Source: Variovorax sp. PBS-H4 (GTDB lineage Bacteria > Pseudomonadota > Gammaproteobacteria > Burkholderiales > Burkholderiaceae_C). Taken from it: DNA of 64,000 nt. Where the stretch lies: the NCBI RefSeq assembly GCF_901827205.1, contig NZ_LR594675.1, positions 2,790,001-2,854,000 of the forward strand, given 5' to 3'. The notes below the pieces were generated by a model. It searched no databases. It was given only the letters and a program-made list of their open reading frames with translations, and was not told the DNA's origin. This document shows, piece by piece, positions 52,459 to 61,047 of the stretch. Each line of letters starts with the position of its first letter. Within the stretch, counting starts at the first letter, position 1. Position numbers and translations under genes: made by a program.

Positions 52459-55400
52459 ATGGACGAAGCGATCCGCAAGCTGGTCACGGCCCGCCGCGAG
52501 GCGCTCTCGGGGGCCGATGACGGCAGGCGGCCGTGGGGCCTGGCGCTGTCGGGCGGCGGCATCCGCAGCGCGACCTTCTGCCTCGGCCTGCTCAAGTCGC
52601 TGGCCGCGCGCCGGCAACTGCTCGAGTTCGACCTGGTCTCCACGGTCTCGGGCGGCGGCTACATCGGCGCCACGCTGGGACGGCTGTGCACCAACGCGAA
52701 ATCGGCCGAGGAGGTGCGCGAGATCGAGCGCGCCTTCGGCGACGTCGACCGCGCGCGTTTCGGCTGGTGGCTGCGCGGCAACGGCCGCTACCTGATCCCC
52801 GGGGGCCTGCGCGATACGCTGTTTGCAGGTGCGCTCTACCTGCGCAACCTGCTGGGCACGCACATCGAGATCGCGATCGCCGCCAGCCTGATCGGCATGG
52901 TGCTGGCCGCCATCAACCTGGTGCTGTGGGACTCGGTGTTCCGAGCGGTCGACCTCAACAGCGTGCCGCCCGACTCGGTGGTCGGCGTCAGCGACCTGGG
53001 CAGCGTGCATTCGCTGCGCCTCCTGGTGCAGTGGGCGACGCAATGGCCGACGCTGTGGTTCACGCTGGTGGGGCCCTTCATCGCCTCGATCGTGCTGGCC
53101 TGTGCCTATTGGTCGGTACGCGACCGGAGATCCACGGTATCGATGCTGCTGCAGGTGGGGATGTGGTGTGCACTCGCCGCAGGGGCCTGCTGGGTCGGAC
53201 CGCAGTTGGTCCGCCACTACAGCGGGCCGGGATGGCCGGCCCCGGCGTTCGTGGGCTTCGCATCGTGCTGGGTGCTCGCGCTGCTGTGGGTGCTGTGGCG
53301 CAGCCGGAAACGTTCGCCCGCGCAGTTGCGCAACGACCTGACCGACGCGCTCGCTTCGGTGATCAACACCGCGCTGCTGATCGTGATGCTGGGCCTGCTC
53401 GACCGGGTCGGATGGTGGATCGCAGCCGAGAGCCAAGACATGCGTGCCTCCTACGGCGCCGCCTTGCTGCTGGTGGCGGCGGCGCTGCGCGGCGTGCTGC
53501 CGATGATGCTGTCTCAGAAGCAGCAGGCACCCGGCATCGGCAAGACGCTGATGCTCAGCATTGCGAGCCTGGCAGGCTTGCTGCTGGCCTTCTGCCTCGC
53601 GGCCTGGTGGGTGGGCGTGGTGTATGCGGCGACGCTGCTGCCGGTGTTCACGCCGTCCGGGTTGGACTTCTCGCGCGGCTGGGTCTGGCTGGGCACGATT
53701 TTCGTCATCGTCTTCAGCTACGCGCTGGTGACGGGGCGCAACTTCGGCTTCCTCAACGTCTCCTCGCTGCACATGTTCTACAAGGCGCGGATCGTGCGCG
53801 GCTACCTGGGCGCGGCCAACGCACGCCGCCTCGGCGCAAGCCCGACGGAGCAGGTCTCGGGGCTCGAGCCGCCGCAGGTGCCGGTCGGCGAGGTCGACCC
53901 GCAGGACGACATCTCCCAGCTCCACTATGCGCCGCACCTGCACGGCGGTCCGGTGCACCTGGCCAACGTCTGCATCAACCAGACGCACGACACCAAGCAG
54001 AAGCTCTTCAACCGCGACCGGCGCAGCCTGCCGCTGACCATCGGTCCACAGGGCTGGATGCAGGCCGGCGGCGCGGGCTGGGCGCAGGCGCGCGGCGATG
54101 GCGCGCTCACCCTGGGCGCATGGACCGCGATCTCGGGCGCAGCCTTCGCGCCCGGCCTCGGCCGCCTGACCAAGCGCGGCATTGCGGCGTTGTCGGTCTT
54201 CGCCGGCCTGCGCCTGGGCTACTGGTGGAACAGTGCCGAAGCGGGCATCGTGCAGCGCGGTGCCGCGGTGCATGGCAGCCCGCTGCTGATGAAGACGCGC
54301 TTCATGCTGCTCGAATGCTTCGGCGTCTTTCCCGGCAGCAGCTCCGCCAACTGGTACCTGAGCGACGGCGGCCACTTCGAGAACACCGGCGCCTACACGC
54401 TGCTGCGCCAGGAGGCCGCGCTGATCGTGGTCGCCGATTGCGGCGCCGACCCGGACTACCGGTTCTGCGATCTGGAGATCTTGATTCGCCGCGCGCGCAT
54501 CGACCTCAATGCCGAAATCACCTTCATGAAGCCGCGGCCCGACGCCGACTGGGCGCACCTGGGCGCCTTCGGTTCCCTCAACGACCTGGCCTCGACCCAG
54601 AGCCAGGCTTGCCTGGCGCTGGCGCAGGTGCGCTATGCCAGCGGGGCGACCGGGCAGATCGTGCTGGTCAAGCCCAATGTTTCGGCTGCCCTGCCGGTGG
54701 ACCTGGTGAACTTCAAGGCCGCCAATCCGCTGTTCCCGCAGCAGCCCACCACCGACCAGTTCTTCGACGAGGCGCAGTGGGAAAGCTATTTCCGCCTCGG
54801 TGCCGAGATCGGCACGCGCCTCGAGGGCGACATGCTGGCGCAGGTGGCGGCGGGCGCCCCCGGCATGTTCGTGCCGGATGACGGGCAGCCGCAGCCAATC
54901 ATGAAGGCCGCTCCGACGGGCGACGGCAAGGCGCCGGACAAGGACAGCGCCACCGCGGCCGCCGTGGGGTCGATGAGCCGACTGCAGGCACGCGTGATGC
55001 GGGCGGGCGCGGTGACCGCCTCTGTCGGCATCGGGACCGCCGCGACCTTCGCCGTCGCGGCCTGGCAGGGCATCGACAGCTGGCGCGCGCAGCGGGCCGA
55101 GACGGAGAAGGCAGAGAACAGCTCCTTCAAGGAACTGACCGAGCACTGGGCCCGCCTGCAGGCGAGCGCATCGAACAGCGAGGCGTCCGCCCAGTTGGCC
55201 GCCGAACTGCTGCGCACTGGCGACCTGCTGTGCCGCGAAGGGCGCGACAACTTCATGGCCAAGTTCCGGCTCTCGGTGCGTATCGTGGATGACGCCAAGC
55301 AGGCCTGCGCCAGGGCGCCCGCCGAGCAGCGTACGCCGGCCTGCGCGCGCCTGCTCGATGCAGGCAACGGCATCGACTGCCTGCAGCCCGCGCAGGCGCC

Positions 55401-56022
55401 GCCCTGCGCGCCGCGCTACTGGGCCCGCGACTACACCGGCCAGGTCGGCTCCAAGCAGAACTGCAGCGGCATCCTGCCCGCGCCCTGGCCCGCGGTGGTG
55501 TGGCTGCGCGACCGCATCCGGGACGTGGGCCCGGACGAGGTGCCGATCGGATCGGCCCCGCCCGCGGCCGGTCCCGCAGTGCAACCCTATCCGAACGCTG
55601 CCCCCGGCCCGGGCGTCGAGCCCTCGAACGGGACCGAAGCGCCCCCGCCGCCGCCGCCACCGCCTGCCGCCGACATCTGCGCTGGCACGGTGGTCTACAT
55701 CCAGCTCTACGGTCCCGCGCTGCGCGACCGGGCGCGCAGCTGGCGCGGCCCTTGGCGCACGCTGGGCGCCTCGGTGCCGCCCCTCGAAGATGTGCTGAGC
55801 ACCTCGCGCCGGGCCGGGCGCTCGCCGCCGGTCGGCCATCCGGAGCCGACCATCATCATCCGCGACGAGAAGACCCGGCCCTGCGCCGAGGCACTGATCC
55901 AGACCGCTGCCTCGCCGACGGGCCAGCCCTGGGCGATCAAACTGCGACCGCAGGGCGGCGCCGAGACGAAGAACAACATCGAAGTGTGGCTGCCGCGCAC
56001 CGGCGGGCCACTGGCGAACTGA
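52459..56022 (+). CDS. Large patatin-like membrane phospholipase
   Basis: 1187-residue protein combining a patatin/cPLA2-type lipase with many membrane helices. The oxyanion hole is SGGGIRSATF (31-40), the nucleophile is likely Ser64 of STVSGGGYIGA (GxSxG with Thr at the first Gly), and the catalytic Asp is Asp636 of LSDGGHFENTGAY, followed by VVADCGADPDYRFCDLEILI. Between these halves lie about eight hydrophobic segments (residues about 130-430), so the lipase domain is interrupted by a membrane domain. A further helix near 850 and a Pro-rich linker (EAPPPPPPPPAAD) lead to a C-terminal domain of about 300 residues with no family I recognise. The substrate, probably phospholipid, and role are unknown. 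Confidence 0.85.
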   Translation: MDEAIRKLVTARREALSGADDGRRPWGLALSGGGIRSATFCLGLLKSLAARRQLLEFDLVSTVSGGGYIGATLGRLCTNAKSAEEVREIERAFGDVDRARFGWWLRGNGRYLIPGGLRDTLFAGALYLRNLLGTHIEIAIAASLIGMVLAAINLVLWDSVFRAVDLNSVPPDSVVGVSDLGSVHSLRLLVQWATQWPTLWFTLVGPFIASIVLACAYWSVRDRRSTVSMLLQVGMWCALAAGACWVGPQLVRHYSGPGWPAPAFVGFASCWVLALLWVLWRSRKRSPAQLRNDLTDALASVINTALLIVMLGLLDRVGWWIAAESQDMRASYGAALLLVAAALRGVLPMMLSQKQQAPGIGKTLMLSIASLAGLLLAFCLAAWWVGVVYAATLLPVFTPSGLDFSRGWVWLGTIFVIVFSYALVTGRNFGFLNVSSLHMFYKARIVRGYLGAANARRLGASPTEQVSGLEPPQVPVGEVDPQDDISQLHYAPHLHGGPVHLANVCINQTHDTKQKLFNRDRRSLPLTIGPQGWMQAGGAGWAQARGDGALTLGAWTAISGAAFAPGLGRLTKRGIAALSVFAGLRLGYWWNSAEAGIVQRGAAVHGSPLLMKTRFMLLECFGVFPGSSSANWYLSDGGHFENTGAYTLLRQEAALIVVADCGADPDYRFCDLEILIRRARIDLNAEITFMKPRPDADWAHLGAFGSLNDLASTQSQACLALAQVRYASGATGQIVLVKPNVSAALPVDLVNFKAANPLFPQQPTTDQFFDEAQWESYFRLGAEIGTRLEGDMLAQVAAGAPGMFVPDDGQPQPIMKAAPTGDGKAPDKDSATAAAVGSMSRLQARVMRAGAVTASVGIGTAATFAVAAWQGIDSWRAQRAETEKAENSSFKELTEHWARLQASASNSEASAQLAAELLRTGDLLCREGRDNFMAKFRLSVRIVDDAKQACARAPAEQRTPACARLLDAGNGIDCLQPAQAPPCAPRYWARDYTGQVGSKQNCSGILPAPWPAVVWLRDRIRDVGPDEVPIGSAPPAAGPAVQPYPNAAPGPGVEPSNGTEAPPPPPPPPAADICAGTVVYIQLYGPALRDRARSWRGPWRTLGASVPPLEDVLSTSRRAGRSPPVGHPEPTIIIRDEKTRPCAEALIQTAASPTGQPWAIKLRPQGGAETKNNIEVWLPRTGGPLAN

Positions 56023-56028
56023 AGGCAT

Positions 56029-56055
56029 GGGCCTGCTGAATTGGCACGCAGGCCC
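56029..56055. terminator. Possible terminator hairpin between the patatin and CorA-like genes
   Basis: Arms GGGCCTGC (56029-56036) and GCAGGCCC (56048-56055) with an 11-base loop in the 43-base gap between convergent genes. No T-run follows, so efficient intrinsic termination is doubtful. Confidence 0.5.
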
Positions 56056-56065
56056 GTACGAAACT

Positions 56066-57769
56066 TCAGTCCGACCCAGGCCGCCACACCCGCCCCAGCA
56101 CCGCGAGCCGGCTCCTGAAGCTGTGCCGCTCGTCCGAGAGCGCGTCGATGAAGTCCGAGAGCCGCTTGGACTTGATCATGGTGTAGAAGGTCAGCCACGT
56201 CGTGAGGCCGCCCACGACGCCGAACCACAGCAGCTTCCGCCACAGCGGTGCGTCCGCTTCGGCCAGCAGGTTCATCCCGAGGAAGCCGGTGGTGATGGTG
56301 CCGATCAGCCCGAACAGCGTGACCACCGTGAGGCGCACCACCGTGTTCGCTTGCCGCCGCAGGCTGTCGGCGTCCAGGTAGGTGTTCATGTCGGCGATGC
56401 GCTCCTTGACCTCTTCATAGAGGGGGTCGAGCGCCAGGTGCGTGGTGCACAGGCGCGACAGGGCGCGCACCTGCGCCTGTTCCGAGATCTCGTGGAACCA
56501 GTAGCGGTGGGTAAAGCGCAGGAAGCCTTCGAAGCTTGCGCGGATCGCGCGCTTGAAGAGTTTGACGCTCGCCAGGTCGTGCACGTCGAGCCGCCGCAGT
56601 GCCTCGACCAGGCGATCGGAAAACATCAGCAGCGCCGCCTTCTGGAAATGCGCGATGAGGAACACCAGGAAGTGCTGGTGCCGGAACTGCGCCAGCACAC
56701 CGCGGTCGCGGCAGCAGAAGTACTCCGAATCCGCCACGCCGACCACCACCAGCGAGCGGCCGCTGCACAGGTAGCGCGTGTTCGGTGCGCTCCCCGCATC
56801 GACCCAGAAGCGGTCGTAGCAGTAGCGCTGTTCGAAATCGGCCAGGTGTTCCTCCGGAAAAGGCTGGGGCCCGCTGCCGCCCACGGCGGGCTCGGCGGCG
56901 CCTGTCACCAGCGCCAGCCGGATGAAGTCGCTGCGCGAGAGGCGGCGCGGATCGTCGAGGGCCAGGTAGGCCATCAGCGGCATGCGGTAGTACTCGAGTT
57001 GGCGAAAGCGCAGCGCGCCGGCCTCGCCCGAATGGTCGCTGACCAGCGGCTGCATCAACCAGGCCCAGTGCGCTGCGATGCGCGGCGCGCGGTGCTCGGC
57101 CACGTGTTCGAGGAAGAGGTCGCGCTGCTGCGCATCGGAGCTCGCGAGCACGCGGCCGCCGGCGTCCAGCCACTCGACGCTGGCCATGCAGTGCAGCGCC
57201 GTGCCGTGCGTGTCCCATCCACCGGGGTAGGCGCGGCCGAAGCGGTAGAGGACCTCCTGCGCCTGCGGCAAGCTCAGGTCGTCCACGCCGACCTCCATGT
57301 TGAGCATCACCACGTCGACGTCGAAGAAGAAGTAGAGGTCCGTGTGCACCACATGGAGCGTGATGGGCGCATCGCCCGGACGCGCGACGACACGGACGGC
57401 CGCGAGGTCGCGCCGGCGAAAGATGCGCATCGGCGACTCCCCGCCCGTGCCGCCTGCCTCCCGGCCGCGGCGGCCGTCGCCGTAGAGGAACCGCTGCACA
57501 TAGGGCAGGAAGCTCACGAACTCGTTGTAGTGGCGCTCGTGGAAGCCTTCGCTGTTGCCCGTGTATTCGTCGACCTCCTCGCGCCAGGGGGAGGCATCGC
57601 CCATCTCCGTCAACAGCTGCCAGGGACTGCGCCGTTGCAACTGCTGCCCCTGCACCGGCATCAGGCGCAGCGGCCACAGCAGGGTGGCGCGCAAATGACG
57701 TACGGCGGGCGCCGCGCCGGTAGTTGCCGCCTGCGTCGCAGCTTCTGCCGTTGGAGTGATTTGCTGCAT
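56066..57769 (-). CDS. CorA-like membrane protein with long N-terminal domain
   Basis: 567-residue protein ending in two membrane helices with the CorA selectivity motif GMN (FLGMNLLAEADAPLW near residue 500) between them. That is the pore signature of CorA/Mrs2-type divalent cation channels. The large cytosolic N-terminal domain (about 450 residues) is longer than in standard CorA (about 316 in all), so this is a divergent long-form member. A coiled helix with ERIADMNTYLDADSLRRQ precedes the first helix, as in CorA. Magnesium transport is plausible, but not shown. Confidence 0.82.
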   Translation of the reverse strand: MQQITPTAEAATQAATTGAAPAVRHLRATLLWPLRLMPVQGQQLQRRSPWQLLTEMGDASPWREEVDEYTGNSEGFHERHYNEFVSFLPYVQRFLYGDGRRGREAGGTGGESPMRIFRRRDLAAVRVVARPGDAPITLHVVHTDLYFFFDVDVVMLNMEVGVDDLSLPQAQEVLYRFGRAYPGGWDTHGTALHCMASVEWLDAGGRVLASSDAQQRDLFLEHVAEHRAPRIAAHWAWLMQPLVSDHSGEAGALRFRQLEYYRMPLMAYLALDDPRRLSRSDFIRLALVTGAAEPAVGGSGPQPFPEEHLADFEQRYCYDRFWVDAGSAPNTRYLCSGRSLVVVGVADSEYFCCRDRGVLAQFRHQHFLVFLIAHFQKAALLMFSDRLVEALRRLDVHDLASVKLFKRAIRASFEGFLRFTHRYWFHEISEQAQVRALSRLCTTHLALDPLYEEVKERIADMNTYLDADSLRRQANTVVRLTVVTLFGLIGTITTGFLGMNLLAEADAPLWRKLLWFGVVGGLTTWLTFYTMIKSKRLSDFIDALSDERHSFRSRLAVLGRVWRPGSD

Positions 57770-57839
57770 GGCGCGAGTGTAGGCATGCGCATGGCGCGCG
57801 GCTGACGACAGAGCGGTTTAGGGAAATCCCTGATCCACG

Positions 57840-57855
57840 CTGAAACCGGTTTCAG
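57840..57855. promoter_or_regulatory. PtxS-type operator upstream of the ABC importer operon
   Basis: A perfect 16-base palindrome, CTGAAACCGGTTTCAG. The inner 14 bases are the published PtxS operator consensus from Pseudomonas. It lies 81 bases before the first permease start, followed at once by the -10-like TACACT (57856-57861), a good place for repression. The LacI-type gene at 63732 is the expected binder. Confidence 0.85.
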
Positions 57856-57935
57856 TACACTGACGCAAGCCTTCGAGAATGCCTTTCGGTGCCGCTGCAA
57901 CGCAAGCGCCACAGGCTCCCAGACCCTCATTCAAA

Positions 57936-58607
57936 GTGAACTACCAATTCCAGTTCGACGCCGTCTTCGCCGCCTGGCCGCTGCTGCTGAAGGGCACCTG
58001 GATCACGATCCAGCTCTCGCTCGTGGCCACGCTGCTGGGCCTGGTGGTGGCGGTCTTCTGCGCCTGGGGCAAGACCTCCGGGCCGGGCTGGCTGCGCTTC
58101 ATCATCAACGCCTACATCGAGGTGATCCGCAACACGCCTTTCCTGGTGCAGCTGTTCTTCTTTTTCTTCGCGCTGCCGGCCATCGGGCTGCGCTGGTCGC
58201 CGTACACGGCCGCGCTCACCGCGATGGTGGTGAACCTCGGCGCCTACGCGACCGAGATCATCCGCGCCGGCATCGAGTCCATTCCCAAGGGGCAGATCGA
58301 AGCCGGCCGGGCGCTCAACCTGAAGCCGTGGGAGATCTTCCGCTTCGTGATCATCAAGCCCGCGCTGAAGGCCATCTACCCGGCGCTCACCAGCCAGTTC
58401 ATCCTGCTGATGCTGAGTTCAGCGGTCGTGTCGGTGATCTCGGCCGACGACCTCACCTCGGTCGCGGCCAACCTGCAGTCGCAGACCTTCCGCAGCTTCG
58501 AGATCTACATCGTGGTCGCCGGCATCTACCTGGCGCTCGCGCTGCTGTTCTCGGCGCTGTTCAAGCTGATCTACCGGCGCACGCTCAACTACCCGGACCG
58601 GCGCTGA
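57936..58607 (+). CDS. PAAT-type ABC importer permease 1, probable sugar-acid uptake
   Basis: About 223-residue inner membrane permease of the polar amino acid type (His/Glu/Gln/Arg/opine family). Five or so hydrophobic segments and the EAA loop IPKGQIEAGRALNLKPWEIF, which meets the ATPase, are clear; EVIRNTPFLVQLFFFFFALP is a family hallmark. The GTG at 57936 gives the usual N-terminus (NYQFQFDAVFAAWPLL); an in-frame ATG at 57879 would add 19 residues. The second permease follows after 13 bases. Its operon context with 2-ketogluconate genes suggests the cargo is a sugar acid rather than an amino acid. Confidence 0.88.
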   Translation: MNYQFQFDAVFAAWPLLLKGTWITIQLSLVATLLGLVVAVFCAWGKTSGPGWLRFIINAYIEVIRNTPFLVQLFFFFFALPAIGLRWSPYTAALTAMVVNLGAYATEIIRAGIESIPKGQIEAGRALNLKPWEIFRFVIIKPALKAIYPALTSQFILLMLSSAVVSVISADDLTSVAANLQSQTFRSFEIYIVVAGIYLALALLFSALFKLIYRRTLNYPDRR

Positions 58608-58620
58608 GGCATTGTCATCC

Positions 58621-59274
58621 ATGCGTACTTTCGGCTTTCCTGATTTCCTCTTCATCCTCGAGGCCGCCAAGTGGACCTTGGCGCTGTCGCTGATCGCCTT
58701 CATCGGCGGTGCGATCCTGGGGCTGGTCATCGCGCTGGCGCGCACGTCCGAAAGCAGGGCGGCGCGCGTGCTCTCCACCGGCTTCATCCAGGTCTTCCAG
58801 GGCACACCGCTGTTGCTGCAACTGTTCCTGATCTTCTTCGGCGCGCCGGTGCTCGGCTTCGACATCAACCCGTGGATCGCCGCCGGCGTGGCGCTGGTGC
58901 TCAACAGCGCGGCCTTTCTCGGCGAGATCTGGCGCGGCTGCATCGAGGCCATTCCGCGCGGCCAGACCGAGGCCGCCCATGCGCTCAACCTCGGCTATGC
59001 GAGCCGCATGCGCGACGTGGTGCTGCCGCAGGCCTTCAAGATCGCGCTGGCGCCGACGGTGGGCTACGTGGTGCAGATCATCAAGGGGACCTCGCTCGCC
59101 GCGATCATCGGCTTCACCGAGGTCACGCGCGCCGGGCAGATCATCAACAACGCGACCTTCCAGCCGCTGTACGTGTTCACCACGGTGGCGGCCATCTACT
59201 TCGTCATCTGCTGGCCGCTGTCTTTGATGGCGGCGCACATGGAGCGCAAGCGTGCCCGGGCACTGGCGCGCTGA
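58621..59274 (+). CDS. PAAT-type ABC importer permease 2
   Basis: 217-residue partner permease with the EAA loop IPRGQTEAAHALNLGYASRM and FIQVFQGTPLLLQLFLIFFG. Together with permease 1 it should make the heterodimeric channel. The ATG at 58621 is chosen over an upstream in-frame start at 58612. The binding-protein gene follows after 43 bases. Confidence 0.93.
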   Translation: MRTFGFPDFLFILEAAKWTLALSLIAFIGGAILGLVIALARTSESRAARVLSTGFIQVFQGTPLLLQLFLIFFGAPVLGFDINPWIAAGVALVLNSAAFLGEIWRGCIEAIPRGQTEAAHALNLGYASRMRDVVLPQAFKIALAPTVGYVVQIIKGTSLAAIIGFTEVTRAGQIINNATFQPLYVFTTVAAIYFVICWPLSLMAAHMERKRARALAR

Positions 59275-59317
59275 GCTTGCTTCCTTCTTTTCCATTCAAT
59301 CCAAGGAGACCCCTTCC

Positions 59318-60115
59318 ATGACTTTCCTCACCACCCGCCGTGCCGCCATCGCCGCCCTGGGCCTGGGCGCCGCGCTGACCGCCTTTGCACCGCTCGCCTC
59401 GGCCCAGTCCGTGGCCGACATCAAGAAGAAGGGCGAAGTCACGATCGGCATGCTGGTCGACTTCCCGCCTTACGGCACCACCAACGCGCAGAACCAGCCC
59501 GATGGCTACGACGCCGATGTCGCCAAGCTGCTGGCCAAGGACTGGGGCGTCAAGGCCAACATCGTGCCGGTCACCGGTCCGAACCGCATCCCCTTCCTGC
59601 TGACCAACAAGGTCGACCTCCTGGTGGCTTCGCTGGCGGTGACGCCCGAGCGCGCCAAGCAGGTGCAGTTCTCGCAGCCCTATGCCGCGGCCACCATCGT
59701 TCTCTACGGCAAGAAGGGCGCCAACATCAAGGGTGCGGCCGACCTGAAGGGGGTGCGCGTCGGCGTGGCGCGCGCCAGTACGCAAGACGTGGCGGTGACC
59801 AAGGCCGCGCCCGAGGGCACCGAGATCCGCCGCTTCGACGACGACGCCTCGGCCATGCAGGCGCTGATCTCGGGCCAGGTCGACGCCATCGGCTGCTCCG
59901 TCACCGTGGCCGCGCAGATCGCCAAGCGGGTGCCTGCCGACACGTTCGAGAACAAGTTCACCCTGGTGCAGCAGGCCATGGCCATCGCCATGCGCCCCGG
60001 CCAGGACGACCTGCTGAAGAACGTCAACGAGTTCGTGTCGAAGAACACGGCCAACGGCGAGCTCAACAAGCTGTACAACAAGTGGCTGCAGACGGACCTG
60101 CCCAAGCTCAACTGA
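59318..60115 (+). CDS. ABC importer periplasmic binding protein (family 3 type)
   Basis: 265-residue solute-binding protein of the family used by polar amino acid importers. The signal peptide ends near ASAQS; AAGGAG lies ahead of the ATG. The mature N-terminus KKKGEVTIGMLVDFPPYG and LVASLAVTPERAKQVQFSQPY are diagnostic. The Arg and Asp residues that bind the alpha-amino and carboxyl groups of amino acids were not confirmed by alignment here. In this operon the ligand is inferred to be 2-ketogluconate or a related acid. Confidence 0.93.
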   Translation: MTFLTTRRAAIAALGLGAALTAFAPLASAQSVADIKKKGEVTIGMLVDFPPYGTTNAQNQPDGYDADVAKLLAKDWGVKANIVPVTGPNRIPFLLTNKVDLLVASLAVTPERAKQVQFSQPYAAATIVLYGKKGANIKGAADLKGVRVGVARASTQDVAVTKAAPEGTEIRRFDDDASAMQALISGQVDAIGCSVTVAAQIAKRVPADTFENKFTLVQQAMAIAMRPGQDDLLKNVNEFVSKNTANGELNKLYNKWLQTDLPKLN

Positions 60116-60155
60116 GCTTGCGCATGGAGAAGAACAGAGACAGGAGCGCATCCTC

Positions 60156-60935
60156 ATGACGGACGCAGTCGCGACCCACGCCGGCGCCGAGCCCATCATC
60201 CGCATGGAAGGGGTGAACAAGTGGTACGGCACTTTCCAGGTGCTGACCGGCATCGACCTGTCGGTGCGCACCGGCGAGCGCATCGTGATCTGCGGGCCCT
60301 CGGGTTCCGGCAAATCCACGCTCATCCGCTGCATCAACCGGCTCGAGACGGTACAGAAGGGCAAGATCGTGGTCGACGGCATCGATCTCACGGCCGGCGG
60401 GAAAAACGTCGATGCCGTGCGTGCCGAGGTCGGTATGGTGTTCCAGCAGTTCAACCTGTTCCCCCACCTGACCATCCTCCAGAACTGCACGCTGGCGCCC
60501 ATGCGATCGCGCGGCATGTCGAAGGAAGAGGCCGAGCAGGTCGCAATGAAGTACCTGGCGCGGGTGCGCATTCCGGAGCAGGCCCACAAGTACCCGAGCC
60601 AGCTCTCCGGCGGCCAGCAGCAGCGGGTGGCCATCGCGCGGGCGCTGTGCATGTCGCCCAAGATCATGCTGTTCGACGAGCCGACTTCCGCGCTCGATCC
60701 CGAGATGGTCAAGGAAGTGCTGGACACGATGATCGGCCTGGCCGAGGACGGCATGACCATGCTGTGCGTGACGCACGAGATGGGCTTCGCGCGCAGCGTG
60801 GCCGATCGCGTGATCTTCATGGCCGACGGCAAAATCATCGAGCAGGCGCCGCCGCAGGCATTCTTCGGCAGCCCCAAGCACGAGAAGACGCGGCAGTTCC
60901 TGGGTCAGATCCTCAGTTCGCACCAGGCATCATGA
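60156..60935 (+). CDS. ABC importer ATP-binding protein, GlnQ/HisP-like
   Basis: 259-residue ATPase of the importer. Walker A is GPSGSGKST, the Q-loop is VFQQFNLFPHLT, the signature is LSGGQQQRVAIARAL and Walker B is IMLFDEPTSALDPEM, followed by the H-loop VTHEMGF. AGGAG lies 8 bases before the ATG. It ends 112 bases before the epimerase gene, the gap holding a structured repeat. Confidence 0.97.
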   Translation: MTDAVATHAGAEPIIRMEGVNKWYGTFQVLTGIDLSVRTGERIVICGPSGSGKSTLIRCINRLETVQKGKIVVDGIDLTAGGKNVDAVRAEVGMVFQQFNLFPHLTILQNCTLAPMRSRGMSKEEAEQVAMKYLARVRIPEQAHKYPSQLSGGQQQRVAIARALCMSPKIMLFDEPTSALDPEMVKEVLDTMIGLAEDGMTMLCVTHEMGFARSVADRVIFMADGKIIEQAPPQAFFGSPKHEKTRQFLGQILSSHQAS

Positions 60936-60937
60936 GT

Positions 60938-61028
60938 TCTCCCCCAGGTTGGCCCACTTCGTGTGGCCGCCCACCCCCTCACCGGGGGCAACACCAGCGG
61001 CCCGGCAAAGCCGGTTCCGCGGTGTTCC
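60938..61028 (+). repeat. Structured intercistronic repeat, copy B (ABC ATPase to kguE)
   Basis: About 91 bases matching copy A at 39870-39963 in opposite orientation on the chromosome but the same orientation relative to its genes. It folds as AACACC (60990-60995) with GGTGTT (61021-61026), GCGG (60997-61000) with CCGC (61017-61020), and the inner stem CCGGC-AAA-GCCGG (61002-61014). A ribosome site GAAGGAGAG follows it at once. Confidence 0.82.
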
Positions 61029-61047
61029 CCGAAGGAGAGATGTCGAT

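Noticed and set aside
51955..56028. A 1357-codon open frame on the minus strand opposite the patatin gene
   Set aside because: Antisense shadow with biased His/Arg/Gln composition; the plus-strand frame holds the catalytic motifs and membrane segments.
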